Assembly (NCBI RefSeq): GCF_004341035.1 | Contig: NZ_SLXK01000003.1 | Coordinates: forward strand, 62,001-126,000 | Length of the DNA stretch: 64,000 nucleotides | DNA from: Scopulibacillus darangshiensis | Lineage (GTDB): Bacteria; Bacillota; Bacilli; Bacillales; Sporolactobacillaceae | Direction: 5' to 3' | Part shown: positions 28,373 to 37,097 of the stretch, piece by piece | How positions within the stretch are numbered: the stretch's first letter is position 1 | How the letters are laid out: each line of letters opens with the position of its first letter | Notes under the pieces: model-generated | What the model saw: only the letters and a program-made list of their open reading frames with translations | Told to the model about the DNA's origin: nothing | Databases searched by the model: none | Program-made: the position numbers and the translations under genes

Positions 28373-29149
28373 TTGACGAACAAGGATGCACTCAAGCATT
28401 ATGATGTTAACCAATATAGAACACCGGATGGGTACACATCGGACATCGCGGTTTTCACGATTACCTCCGAGAAAACCGGCGTATACAAACCACCGGAAAT
28501 GACTTTGAAATTAATGCTGATCAAACGTTCCGTGAAAGATGCTGAAGACAACCCAAATATTGAAGCGGAAAAATGGGCGCTGCCGGGCGGGTTTGTAGAA
28601 ACAAGCGAAACAGCCTTTGAAGCGGCGAGGCGAGAGCTTGAAGAAGAAACTAGTGTAAAGGATGTTCATTTAAAGCATTTCGGAGTGTATGACCGGCCGG
28701 GGCGGGACCCGAGGGGATGGATTATCTCTAACGCCCACTATGCGATTGTTCCCGAACATGATTTAACAGCAAGAAAGGCAAACGATGATGCTGCTGAAGT
28801 CAAATTGTTTTCCTTAGACGAGCTGAAGACGATTGCCCTTGCTTTCGACCATGACACAATTATCATAGATGCCATTAAGATGATCACAAGTGATTTATTG
28901 CAAACAACAGTCGCCAAAGCCTTTCTACCCAAGGCATTCACCTATTCGGAATTACAAGCGGTGTTGTTAACGGTGACGAATGATCCAGCTATCGCAAGCC
29001 ATCAATCTTTTGCACGCAAAATCAAAACGTTACCTTTTATTCAGGAAGTCAAAGGTCAAACGACATCCAGGACATCCAAGAAGCCGACACAATTATATCA
29101 ATTCAATGATATGGAAGTGGTTAAACCGATCTATACTGCTCGTTATTAA
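28373..29149 (+). CDS. nrtR: NrtR-like Nudix-winged-helix regulator of NAD metabolism
   Basis: A protein of 258 residues from the TTG at 28373, which follows AGGAGG by 9 bases; a TTG at 28340 lies inside the operator and is unlikely. Residues about 10-150 form a Nudix fold (GGFVETSETAFEAARRELEEE in the Nudix box, with Ser in place of the usual final Gly). The C-terminal 100 residues look like a winged helix (FTYSELQAVLLTVTNDPAIASHQSFARKIK). NrtR proteins bind an ADP-ribose-type ligand and repress NAD genes. It precedes pncA-pncB-nadD-nadE, and palindromes of one type lie before it and before pncA. A plain Nudix hydrolase is less likely because of the C-terminal domain and operators. Confidence 0.83.
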   Translation: MTNKDALKHYDVNQYRTPDGYTSDIAVFTITSEKTGVYKPPEMTLKLMLIKRSVKDAEDNPNIEAEKWALPGGFVETSETAFEAARRELEEETSVKDVHLKHFGVYDRPGRDPRGWIISNAHYAIVPEHDLTARKANDDAAEVKLFSLDELKTIALAFDHDTIIIDAIKMITSDLLQTTVAKAFLPKAFTYSELQAVLLTVTNDPAIASHQSFARKIKTLPFIQEVKGQTTSRTSKKPTQLYQFNDMEVVKPIYTARY

Positions 29150-29163
29150 TTATTGTTTGGATA

Positions 29164-29186
29164 ATTAACAATATGTGATTGTTAAT
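29164..29186. promoter_or_regulatory. NrtR-type operator 2, before pncA
   Basis: ATTAACAAT and ATTGTTAAT are perfect 9-bp arms with a 5-base spacer. The TTAACAA/TTGTTAA half-sites are shared with operator 1. Confidence 0.72.
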
Positions 29187-29211
29187 AGTAAATCCAAAGG
29201 GGGAAATTCAA

Positions 29212-29760
29212 ATGTCCAAAGCATTGATCGTAATTGATTATACCATGGATTTTATCGGTGAAAATGGTGCGTTAACTTGCGGCGAACCAGGGCAAAATAT
29301 AGAGAAGAAGATGACGGTCATCACGCGTTCTTTTATTGAAAATGGCGACTATGTTGTTTTTGCTGTTGATTGCCACTTAGAAAATGACCATCACCACCCG
29401 GAAAATGCTCTTTTTCCTCCCCACAATATTGCGGGCACAGAGGGCAGAGAATTATATGGAGAGCTTAATCATCTCTATAAGGAAAACAAAAAGAAAGAAA
29501 ATGTGTATTGGATGGATAAAACACGCTATAGTGCCTTTGCGGGAACAGATCTTGAATTAAGGCTGAGGGAAAGAGGCATCACTGAGGTCCATCTTGTCGG
29601 CGTCTGCACTGACATTTGCCTGCTCCACACAGCTGTTGATGCTTATAACAAGGGATTTAAGATTACTGTTCACGAAGGAGCAGCTGCCAGCTTTAATGCA
29701 GCTGGACATGAATGGGCATTGGCGCATTTCAAAAACTGTCTGAATGCAACTATTATTTAA
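29212..29760 (+). CDS. pncA: Nicotinamidase (isochorismatase family)
   Basis: It hydrolyses nicotinamide to nicotinate, the first step of NAD salvage. It has 182 residues; the ATG at 29212 follows AAAGGGGG. The catalytic triad can be read as Asp9 (VIDYTMDF), Lys103 (MDKTRYSAF) and Cys136 (CTDICLLHT), and metal ligands are probably Asp53, His55 and His71 (VDCHLEND, PPHNI). Its product is the substrate of pncB, which follows 15 bases later. Confidence 0.93.
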   Translation: MSKALIVIDYTMDFIGENGALTCGEPGQNIEKKMTVITRSFIENGDYVVFAVDCHLENDHHHPENALFPPHNIAGTEGRELYGELNHLYKENKKKENVYWMDKTRYSAFAGTDLELRLRERGITEVHLVGVCTDICLLHTAVDAYNKGFKITVHEGAAASFNAAGHEWALAHFKNCLNATII

Positions 29761-29775
29761 CGGGGGTATATTCCA

Positions 29776-31245
29776 ATGAATAAGCAATATGAAGATTGCG
29801 GTTTGGCGCTTCACACTGATCTTTATCAAATTAACATGGCAGAAACCTATTGGAATGATCATGTGCACAATCGAAAGGCAGTTTTTGAGCTTTTCTTTCG
29901 AAAGGTCCCTTTTGATAACGGCTATGCGATCTTTGCCGGATTAGAAAGAGTGATCAATTTTTTACAAGACTTCCGCTTTGCTGATGATGATATTGATTAT
30001 TTGCGGGATGAGCTCGGATATGATGAAGATTTCCTTGGCTATCTTAAGGATCTTCATTTCACAGGCACGGTTCATGCGATGAAAGAAGGGGAATTGGTCT
30101 TTGGCAACGAACCTATGCTGCGAATCGAAGCACCGCTTGCTGAAGTGCAATTGCTAGAAACAGCGCTCTTGAACATCGTGAATTACCATACGTTGATCGC
30201 CACAAAGGCGGCTAGGATCAAACATGTTGTTGGTGATCAAACCGCCATGGAGTTCGGCACCCGGAGAGCGCAGGAAATGGATGCTGCTATTTGGGGAACA
30301 CGGGCGGCCTATATCGGCGGATTCGAAGCGACATCCAATGTCAGAGCTGGAAAGCTGTTCGGTATTCCTGTAGCAGGTACACACGCCCATTCTATGGTTC
30401 AGGTTTACCGGGATGAATACACCGCATTTCATAAATATGCAACATGTCATAAAGACTGTGTTTTCCTTGTCGACACATACGACACGTTAAGATCCGGGGT
30501 ACCTAACGCTATTAAAGTGGCCAAAGAGCTTGGAAGCAAGATCAACTTTATCGGGATTCGTCTCGATAGCGGTGACCTCGCTTATCTTTCAAAAAAGGCA
30601 AGGAAGATGCTGGATGAAGCAGGATTTAAGGATACAAAAATTGTTGCATCAAACGACCTTGATGAGCAAACGATCATGAACTTAAAATCACAAGGCGCTG
30701 AGATTGACACTTGGGGAATTGGAACCAAAGTCATCACGGCTTTTGATCAGCCGGCACTCGGAGCAGTGTATAAATTGGTTTCGATTGAAGGTGACTATGG
30801 CGAAATGGTTGATACTATTAAAATCAGCGGCAATCCTGAAAAGGTTACGACCCCTGGCCTTAAGAAAGTATATCGGATTATCAATACATTGAATCACAAG
30901 TCAGAAGGTGATTACATCGCCTTGGAAAATGAAGAACCTGAAGGAGAGGAACGGTTGAAAATGTTTCATCCTGTCCACACCTTTGTCAGTAAATTTGTCA
31001 CAAACTTTGAGGCAAAAGAGCTCCATCACACGATTTTTGAAGACGGACAAATGGTTTATGAGCTGCCGAAGCTTCGGGATATTCAAAACGATGTTAAAGA
31101 AAATCTCAACCTTTTATGGGCTGAATACCAACGCGTGCTGAATCCGGAAGAATACCCGGTCGATCTCAGTCAGGCTTGCTGGGATAATAAAATGAAGAAT
31201 ATTGATGAAGTGAAGCAGAAGGTTCAAAAGATGAGTGCCCGATAA
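29776..31245 (+). CDS. pncB: Nicotinate phosphoribosyltransferase
   Basis: It converts nicotinate and PRPP into nicotinate mononucleotide with ATP. At 489 residues it matches the long Gram-positive form. Conserved stretches include LHTDLYQINMAETYW at the start, the EFGTRRAQ loop, the GTHAHSMVQ segment, and FIGIRLDSGDL. The operon order pncA-pncB-nadD-nadE gives a complete path from nicotinamide to NAD. Confidence 0.95.
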   Translation: MNKQYEDCGLALHTDLYQINMAETYWNDHVHNRKAVFELFFRKVPFDNGYAIFAGLERVINFLQDFRFADDDIDYLRDELGYDEDFLGYLKDLHFTGTVHAMKEGELVFGNEPMLRIEAPLAEVQLLETALLNIVNYHTLIATKAARIKHVVGDQTAMEFGTRRAQEMDAAIWGTRAAYIGGFEATSNVRAGKLFGIPVAGTHAHSMVQVYRDEYTAFHKYATCHKDCVFLVDTYDTLRSGVPNAIKVAKELGSKINFIGIRLDSGDLAYLSKKARKMLDEAGFKDTKIVASNDLDEQTIMNLKSQGAEIDTWGIGTKVITAFDQPALGAVYKLVSIEGDYGEMVDTIKISGNPEKVTTPGLKKVYRIINTLNHKSEGDYIALENEEPEGEERLKMFHPVHTFVSKFVTNFEAKELHHTIFEDGQMVYELPKLRDIQNDVKENLNLLWAEYQRVLNPEEYPVDLSQACWDNKMKNIDEVKQKVQKMSAR

Positions 31246-31260
31246 TAGGGGGAAGATAAG

Positions 31261-31875
31261 ATGGCTAAAATAGGAATTTACGGAAGCAGCTTTGACCCGG
31301 TAACGAATGTCCACTTATGGACAGCAAGTACAATCGCCCATCGCTGCAAATTGGATAAGGTGATCTTTTTGCCTTGCTCGAACAGGCGCAAAGACAAGGA
31401 TATGAAGACGGAAGACAAACATCGCTGGCATATGCTGAAGCTTGCTATAGCAGATAATGCCACCTTTATTGCCGATGATTATGAAATGCATCAAAATGCT
31501 TGGAATGTGTATACTTATCAAACAATGGAATACTTTAAAAAGCAATTTCCTGGCGATGATCTTTATTTCATTATGGGCGCGGATCTTTTGGTGGATATCG
31601 GAAATGGCGAATGGAAGTATTCTGAACAGCTTATTGAAAGCAATAAATTTATTGTTATGGCAAGGGGCGGCATCGATATGATGAAAACGATCGCCCATTC
31701 ACCGCTCTTGCGCAATAATGACGATGGATCGAGGTTTCATTTGGTCGATAAAGGTCTATCTATGGAAATATCATCAACATATATCCGCGAGGAATTTTCC
31801 AGAGGCGGCGAACCGCGTTATTTATTGCCTGAATCGTGTTATGAGTATATTAAAAAAGAGGGTTTATATCGATAG
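31261..31875 (+). CDS. nadD: Nicotinate-nucleotide adenylyltransferase (NadD-like)
   Basis: It transfers AMP to nicotinate mononucleotide. It is a 204-residue nucleotidylyltransferase with the N-terminal GSSFDP motif and the C-terminal ISSTYIREEF motif. The usual (H/T)xGH ATP motif reads TNVH in FDPVTNVHLW, lacking the Gly, which is unusual. Context (between pncB and nadE) supports the function. If the chromosome also has a housekeeping nadD, this is an operon-specific paralogue. PPAT (CoaD) is less likely from the ISSTxIR form and context. Confidence 0.85.
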   Translation: MAKIGIYGSSFDPVTNVHLWTASTIAHRCKLDKVIFLPCSNRRKDKDMKTEDKHRWHMLKLAIADNATFIADDYEMHQNAWNVYTYQTMEYFKKQFPGDDLYFIMGADLLVDIGNGEWKYSEQLIESNKFIVMARGGIDMMKTIAHSPLLRNNDDGSRFHLVDKGLSMEISSTYIREEFSRGGEPRYLLPESCYEYIKKEGLYR

Positions 31876-31888
31876 GAGGAGACCTTAG

Positions 31889-32707
31889 ATGACAATCCAG
31901 GAAGACATTAGAGCAGCACTGCATGTTCAGTCGGAGATTGATCCCAAAAGTGAAATAAGAAAACGAATTGATTTTTTAAAACGTTATATGATAAATGCGA
32001 AGGCTAAGGGATTTGTGCTTGGCATCAGCGGTGGTCAGGATTCAACATTAGCGGGCCGCTTAACTCAAATGGCCGTCACGGAATTGCGGGAAGAAGGGTT
32101 TGAGGCAACTTTTATCGCAGTTCGTCTGCCATTCGGTGTACAACAAGACGAAGAAGATGCCCAGATGGCGCTTTCTTTCATCAATCCTGATGAGTCTCTC
32201 GTTTTTGATATAAAATCAACGGTCAGTGCGTTTACCGCGCAATACCATTTGACGTCTGGACAGGAACTGTCTGATTTTAATAAAGGTAATGTTAAAGCTA
32301 GAGCCAGGATGATTGCACAATATGCGATTGGCGGGGAACATGGGCTGTTAGTGATCGGCACAGATCATGCTGCTGAGGCAGTGACAGGCTTTTTTACGAA
32401 ATATGGTGATGGCGGTGCTGACGTCTTGCCTTTAACTGGTTTAACCAAACGCCAGGGAAAAAGCCTGCTGAAAGAACTGGGTGCATCGGAACGTTTATAT
32501 CTTAAGACGCCAACAGCGGATTTATTGGATGATAATCCACAGCAGGCCGATGAAACAGAGCTCGGTATCACATACGATGATATTGATGATTATTTGGAAG
32601 GAAAAGAAGTGCCAAAAGAAACGGCAGACAAAATTGAACAGCGCTATATCGTTTCAGAGCACAAACGGCAAATGCCAGCATCGATGTTTGATAAATGGTG
32701 GGAGTAA
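31889..32707 (+). CDS. nadE: NH3-dependent NAD synthetase
   Basis: It amidates nicotinate adenine dinucleotide to NAD with ammonia and ATP. It has 272 residues, the same length as B. subtilis NadE. The PP-loop is GISGGQDST (near 46-54), and [20 protein letters not shown] is the other family signature. No glutaminase domain is present, so ammonia is the nitrogen donor. GGAGGAG precedes the ATG. It is the last gene of the NAD operon. Confidence 0.96.
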   Translation: MTIQEDIRAALHVQSEIDPKSEIRKRIDFLKRYMINAKAKGFVLGISGGQDSTLAGRLTQMAVTELREEGFEATFIAVRLPFGVQQDEEDAQMALSFINPDESLVFDIKSTVSAFTAQYHLTSGQELSDFNKGNVKARARMIAQYAIGGEHGLLVIGTDHAAEAVTGFFTKYGDGGADVLPLTGLTKRQGKSLLKELGASERLYLKTPTADLLDDNPQQADETELGITYDDIDDYLEGKEVPKETADKIEQRYIVSEHKRQMPASMFDKWWE

Positions 32708-32747
32708 GTTAAGGTGAGATGACAATTCCGTAAACTTTGGAACATTA

Positions 32748-32776
32748 TTGTTTTTCCCACGTAATTATTTTATAAT
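32748..32776 (+). promoter_or_regulatory. Sigma-A-type promoter of the second esxA
   Basis: TTGTTT (32748-32753), 17-base spacer, TATAAT (32771-32776), the same as the promoter of the first esxA, including the TCCCA that follows the -35 region. Confidence 0.75.
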
Positions 32777-32818
32777 GCAAAAAGAGGAAAATTATTCTTG
32801 TAAAGGGAGAGGATTAAT

Positions 32819-33112
32819 TTGGCAGGACAAATCCGTGTAACGCCAGAAGAACTTCGTGATATGGCATCCCGCTATAACAACGAAAGCGGCAATGTGGAAG
32901 ATTTGGTGGGCCGTCTTGACACAATGAAGGGGCAGCTGCAAGGCATGTGGGAAGGTGCTTCAAGTGATGCGTTTGCCGCTCAATATGAAGAACTTAAGCC
33001 TTCTTTTGTGAAAATGGCTAATCTTCTAGCTGATATTTCCAAACAGCTTGGCGATACAGCGAATATCATTGAAGATACGGACAATCAAATCGCAGGCCAA
33101 ATCCGCGGTTAA
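32819..33112 (+). CDS. esxA: Second WXG100 protein EsxA
   Basis: It is 97 residues long and identical to the first EsxA except for Ser17. It starts with TTG at 32819 after AAAGGGAGAGG. The DNA differs from the first copy at several dozen mostly third-codon positions, so this is not a recent duplication and the protein is under strong constraint. It heads a satellite LXG effector locus without secretion machinery, so its product probably uses the EssC apparatus at 9.5-19.4 kb. Confidence 0.94.
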   Translation: MAGQIRVTPEELRDMASRYNNESGNVEDLVGRLDTMKGQLQGMWEGASSDAFAAQYEELKPSFVKMANLLADISKQLGDTANIIEDTDNQIAGQIRG

Positions 33113-33147
33113 TCTTAGTCTATCAATCTCATAACACATGCGAGGCG

Positions 33148-33175
33148 GCGCTTGATTCTTACGAGAAGAAAGCGC
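33148..33175 (+). terminator. Stem-loop after the second esxA, possible attenuator
   Basis: GCGCT...TTCTT pairs with AAGAA...AGCGC; a T-rich stretch (CCATTTTTT) follows at 33181. The same arrangement follows the first esxA. Confidence 0.4.
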
Positions 33176-33237
33176 TTGTTCCATTTTTTGGCAAGGTGTA
33201 AGACGTGAATGTGCGAGTGAACAGAGGTGATAATCCT

Positions 33238-33666
33238 ATGAGTCTTTCAGGTATGTTAAGCAGTGTTCATAGTGCGATAGCAAGTCAATCGGGTGATATT
33301 GACAGGCAAATCACGAAGCTCGAACACGCCAAAAGCAGGATCGAAAGCGAACAAAATGCTTGTCTTGGCGAAATCAAAAAGGTAGAACAACCTGACCTAG
33401 GAAAAGATTGGAGCGGGACACGGGCGGGGAAGTTCGATGATGCCCGAGAAGCGGCACGGCAGGCAATGACAAATATATATGAGTATGATTATGATATGTA
33501 CAAAAGCCGGATCGATGGAAGAATTAATGGGCTTAAAATCGAACGGGGCGCTTTAAACGCGGCAAGCGCGATTGCTCATGAAGCAAGCGAGCTGATGGAA
33601 AAAGGCGAGGATTTTATGGAAGCAGCCGGGGATAAGCTCAGTGAGTTAAAAGGATGGTTGTTTTAA
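33238..33666 (+). CDS. LXG-associated small helical protein (YwqH/DUF5082-like)
   Basis: A 142-residue, two-helix protein with a D-W-S-G-T turn and following AGKFDDARE, the YwqH/DUF5082 pattern. The ATG at 33238 has AGAGGTGA 6 bases upstream; an in-frame GTG at 33205 lacks one. It is directly followed by the YwqI-like gene and the LXG toxin. Role: probable export partner of the LXG domain. Confidence 0.78.
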   Translation: MSLSGMLSSVHSAIASQSGDIDRQITKLEHAKSRIESEQNACLGEIKKVEQPDLGKDWSGTRAGKFDDAREAARQAMTNIYEYDYDMYKSRIDGRINGLKIERGALNAASAIAHEASELMEKGEDFMEAAGDKLSELKGWLF

Positions 33667-33927
33667 GTGACGGAAATCAAATTAAAGCATGATGTTGTCA
33701 TGAGTCATTTGGATAAAGTGAAGACCACGCTTGGCAAGCTGTCTTTGCCAGAACCCGGCTCGGTGGGGCAAAATAAGCTTGATTTCACAGAGGGCTGGCT
33801 TGAACGCGAGGCGGCGATCAAGAAGAATGTGTCGGAATACATGAAAGTGGTGGAAAAAAATGTCGAGGACACTCGGGCCAGTGTCGATTTGTTGAAACGG
33901 CAGGATGAAGCGATGGTGAGAAAATGA
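33667..33927 (+). CDS. LXG-associated small helical protein (YwqI/DUF5344-like)
   Basis: An 86-residue helical protein with a GTG start, placed between the YwqH-like gene (stop codon adjoins its start) and the LXG gene (4-base overlap). It is of similar size and in the same position as the gene at 8253-8540. Such proteins pair with LXG domains to form the T7SSb export complex. Confidence 0.72.
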   Translation: MTEIKLKHDVVMSHLDKVKTTLGKLSLPEPGSVGQNKLDFTEGWLEREAAIKKNVSEYMKVVEKNVEDTRASVDLLKRQDEAMVRK

Positions 33928-35933
33928 AAGCAGCAACCGGGGGCGGCGGAGGAACGTCCGCCCACAAGGTTTATGATGCAAAGGCACTGGTTGCGGCGAT
34001 GAAGGAACGTCATGGTCATTACGAAACACTGCAAGGTGAGCTTAAGTCATTAAGGAATGCCATGCTTGACATGACCAAGCTGGACGATGCGCTTCAGGGC
34101 AAAGGCGCTGACGCGATTAAAGGCTTTTATCACGCCCAAGTCGATGTGGTTGACGCTTGGCTTGACTTTATCAAAGTCCAGCTTGCCTTTTTTAAAAGTG
34201 TGTCAGCTGCGACGGAAGACAAGGATCTCGGCGGCAACACCGTTGTTGACCTAGATTTTTTGATTGAGGATCTTTACCGTTCCGATACTCGGGCGAAGGA
34301 CATTGTCGAAGGCCAGAAAGAGGATTTGCAGAAAATCTTCGACGGTATCCAGGATATCCTTTCCTTAGAGGTTTTTGATAGCGGCGAATTTGAAGACAAG
34401 ATAGGCGAGGCGGAAAAGGAACGGCATAACACGATCGAAAAGGTTACAACGCTTGATAGCGAGTTAACTGACGAATACGGGCTGTCGGAAACGGAACAAA
34501 ACTATGTTGGTGCTTTATATGGGGCTTTGATCAATGCCACAAGCCAAAATGGCAAGATCTCTCCGCTCAATTTTAATGCGAAAGCCTATCATTCGAGTGA
34601 CATTTATAAATTGAAGGATAAGGTTGAAAAGAATACCAAAGACTATCTGACTTTCAAAGACAAGCAGGAAGAAGCGAGACGGCTTAAGAAAAAGCAGGAA
34701 GAGATGGAGAACCGCCCGTGGTATGAAAAGACATGGGATACGGTGTGTAACTTTACAGGTGAAGTCTCAGGATATTATGATTACAAGCGGGCATCCGAGG
34801 GTATCGACCCGGTTACTGGCAGGAAACTGTCCAACGCAGAACGCATCACCGCTGGAGCCATGGCAGCAGCCGGCTTCATCCCTATCATTGGCTGGGCTGG
34901 CAGAGCGCTGAAAGGCGGCAGGGCCATCTACAAGACGGCTAAAGGTTTGAGAGCTGCGGACCATATGCTTGATGCCTATAAAACGTCCAAATCGTTAGAT
35001 ATTTTGCGGAAATCGGAAATGGGCATTTACGGCCTTGTTACTGCAAATGGTTTTGGCGAGGCCATGACTGGCAAGGACATGTTCGGCAACAAGCTGACCG
35101 ATGAGCAGCGGAAGAACAGCGCGATCAGTGCCTTTACCATGCTCGGCATAGGCGGCGCAGCACGTGCAGTCGATAAATATGGCGCCAAACTCCCTTACAG
35201 CAAGCACTACGCCGCAACCAAAGTCGCCGAAGCCAAGAAATCCATGCAAGCGCTGAAGCATAAGGTTGGGCGGTTTGAAGTGCCGACCCGCATTCGCTCC
35301 GAAGCAATGGCGACGCCAACTGGCCACACCTTCAAAATGTATCATGTCGAAAAGCAGACACTAAGCAAGGTTAAGAATAACCTAGCTGCTAGAAGAGCTG
35401 ATGATGTGAGCGGTGGTGGGAGTCGGAGTGTTGGGGGAACCGGTGAAGGTATTACGAAGGTTAAATATGGTGATCATTTTACGAAGATTAATCGTAAAAA
35501 AGCATTAAAACCAAATGTGGAGTATACCAGTAAAGAAGGGTATACTTATAGAACAGATGACGAAGGACGTATAACAAGTTGTAAAGGAAAGCTTGTTTTG
35601 GGGAACGGTAAAAGAAGTGGTTATTTCCAGAAAAAAGTAGGTGGGGTTTTTAGGAAGTCTGGGGATGATGGAGGACATTTAATAGCAACTATTTTCAAGG
35701 GATCAGGCGGTCTTGATAATCTTGTACCAATGGATGCAAATCTTAATAGAGGGGCTTACAAAAGCCTAGAAAATACTTGGGGTAAAGCATTGTCTGCTGG
35801 AGATAATGTTGACATAAGCGTTAAACCTATTTATAAAGGAGATTCTTTAAGGCCAGTTAAATTTGAGATAAAATATAAAATAGGAAACGATGACCCCATC
35901 AAAGTAAAGTTAAGAAATCAGCCAGGAGGTTAA
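33924..35933 (+). CDS. LXG polymorphic toxin with DNA/RNA non-specific endonuclease tip (YeeF-like)
   Basis: A 669-residue T7SSb effector. It has an N-terminal LXG domain (about 12-215), a pre-toxin linker with the GIDPVTG signature (about 261-345), a long Ala/Gly-rich linker, and a nuclease tip from about residue 503. The tip has the pattern of the Endonuclease_NS_2 family: GDDGGHLIA with probable catalytic His585, then NLVPMDANLNRGAYKSLENTW. The segment 34680-35428 is repeated almost exactly at 37611-38359, and the match stops at the tip boundary. A YezG-type immunity gene starts 6 bases after the stop. It is predicted to kill competing bacteria by cutting nucleic acid. Confidence 0.88.
   Translation: MKAATGGGGGTSAHKVYDAKALVAAMKERHGHYETLQGELKSLRNAMLDMTKLDDALQGKGADAIKGFYHAQVDVVDAWLDFIKVQLAFFKSVSAATEDKDLGGNTVVDLDFLIEDLYRSDTRAKDIVEGQKEDLQKIFDGIQDILSLEVFDSGEFEDKIGEAEKERHNTIEKVTTLDSELTDEYGLSETEQNYVGALYGALINATSQNGKISPLNFNAKAYHSSDIYKLKDKVEKNTKDYLTFKDKQEEARRLKKKQEEMENRPWYEKTWDTVCNFTGEVSGYYDYKRASEGIDPVTGRKLSNAERITAGAMAAAGFIPIIGWAGRALKGGRAIYKTAKGLRAADHMLDAYKTSKSLDILRKSEMGIYGLVTANGFGEAMTGKDMFGNKLTDEQRKNSAISAFTMLGIGGAARAVDKYGAKLPYSKHYAATKVAEAKKSMQALKHKVGRFEVPTRIRSEAMATPTGHTFKMYHVEKQTLSKVKNNLAARRADDVSGGGSRSVGGTGEGITKVKYGDHFTKINRKKALKPNVEYTSKEGYTYRTDDEGRITSCKGKLVLGNGKRSGYFQKKVGGVFRKSGDDGGHLIATIFKGSGGLDNLVPMDANLNRGAYKSLENTWGKALSAGDNVDISVKPIYKGDSLRPVKFEIKYKIGNDDPIKVKLRNQPGG
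34680..35428 (+). repeat. Toxin-linker repeat, copy A
   Basis: It codes for the pre-toxin and linker part of the LXG toxin. It is matched at 37611-38359 with an offset of 2931 bases, apparently base-for-base from about 34820 to 35428, and ends exactly where the two toxin tips diverge. Confidence 0.9.
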
Positions 35934-35939
35934 GTTTAG

Positions 35940-36401
35940 ATGAAGGAAATTGATCAAAAGTATCAAGAGATTGCCAATATTCTTGTTGAAATGATACCTG
36001 AAGAATGGGAAAAAATTTACTTATATGCAGAGATAAATGAAGGCTATAGTCAAGTATTTTTCTATTATTACAATAAAAGGAATAACAATGAGCCAATATA
36101 TAGTGTAAACATCCCCGAGGTTTTTGATTTTAATGAGGTTGAATTCGATCACTTGGATAACGAATTAGATGATTGTATAAATGAACTTTGGGAGGAATTT
36201 AGGTCAAAAAATCTGGATAAATGGACACTATTGACCTTTATCATGGATAATAATGGGGAGTTCGAAACGAAATTCGAATATTTAGATCCAAAAAAGTCCG
36301 AGCCATATGAGAACGCTGTTATTTGGAAATATGATAATTTGGGAATTAAAGGAGACAGTAAAAGGGCTCAGGAGATTTTGAACATTCATCTTGGAACATA
36401 A
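35940..36401 (+). CDS. YezG-family (DUF600) immunity protein
   Basis: A 153-residue acidic protein with the YezG/DUF600 pattern: a start like YQEIANILVEMIPEEWEKIYLYAE, a central DELDDCINELWEEF and a final VIWKYDNLGI. In B. subtilis YezG is the antitoxin of the YeeF nuclease. It follows the nuclease toxin gene by 6 bases, so it is the cognate immunity protein. A strong terminator follows. Confidence 0.87.
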   Translation: MKEIDQKYQEIANILVEMIPEEWEKIYLYAEINEGYSQVFFYYYNKRNNNEPIYSVNIPEVFDFNEVEFDHLDNELDDCINELWEEFRSKNLDKWTLLTFIMDNNGEFETKFEYLDPKKSEPYENAVIWKYDNLGIKGDSKRAQEILNIHLGT

Positions 36402-36415
36402 TCTTTCAAACCTTT

Positions 36416-36466
36416 AAAAAACCCGAGTAACGGACACGTACTATAATATCTTTGTTCGGGTTTTTG
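36416..36466 (+). terminator. Terminator after the first YezG gene
   Basis: AAAAACCCGA and TCGGGTTTTT pair around a 30-base loop and end in a T-run. Confidence 0.75.
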
Positions 36467-36572
36467 TTTTATACTAAAACGTCTTTAGCAATGAAAATGA
36501 GAAAATCGGCAAATAATTAACTTTTGAATGTATTTTTGGTTAAGTGTTAATTGAGAGAACGAGGTTTACACG

Positions 36573-37058
36573 TTGAATACTAAAGCAATGAAACTAATCT
36601 ATCAAAATGCTGCGCAAATTATTATTGAAATGATACCTGAAGATTGGGAAAAGATTTATTTATATGCCCAAATGGATGAAGATAGTGGCACAGTATTCTT
36701 TTATTATCTTTCCTTGGGAGAAAAACCTCAACCTGTTAAAAACTTAGACATCCCAAAGAATTTTAAAGTAGATGAAGATGAATTCTTTAACTTAAGAACT
36801 GAGTTGGATGATTGCTTTTTTGATCTGTGGGAAGAATTCCAGAAAAATGGCCAAGAATGCTGGATAAATCTTACCTATACTTTGGATAATACTGGTGATT
36901 TTAATATTGATTATGGGTATGAAGATTTAACCGGGCAGGATTCTATTCAAATCCAAACCATATGGGAATACAAAAATCTTGGTATAATACCTGAAGAAGG
37001 AAGTTATAAAAGATCTTTGTTTGAAAAATATTTGGAGAAGTTAGAATCCGAAGAATAG
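36573..37058 (+). CDS. Second YezG-family (DUF600) immunity protein
   Basis: A 161-residue paralogue of the protein at 35940 (NAAQIIIEMIPEDWEKIYLYAQ, LDDCFFDLWEEF, IQTIWEYKNLGIIPEEGSYKRS). It starts with TTG; GAGG lies 8 bases upstream. There is no toxin tip directly before it, so it is an orphan immunity gene, possibly kept against a toxin of related strains. Its end, GIIPEEGSYKRS, reappears in the broken copy at 39897-39933. Confidence 0.8.
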   Translation: MNTKAMKLIYQNAAQIIIEMIPEDWEKIYLYAQMDEDSGTVFFYYLSLGEKPQPVKNLDIPKNFKVDEDEFFNLRTELDDCFFDLWEEFQKNGQECWINLTYTLDNTGDFNIDYGYEDLTGQDSIQIQTIWEYKNLGIIPEEGSYKRSLFEKYLEKLESEE

Positions 37059-37097
37059 CAAATAAGAAGGCATGTTTAATTTTATTTTAAAAAAATC

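Noticed and set aside
28373-29149. Simple Nudix hydrolase
   Set aside because: The C-terminal winged-helix-like part and two matching palindromes point to an NrtR-like regulator.
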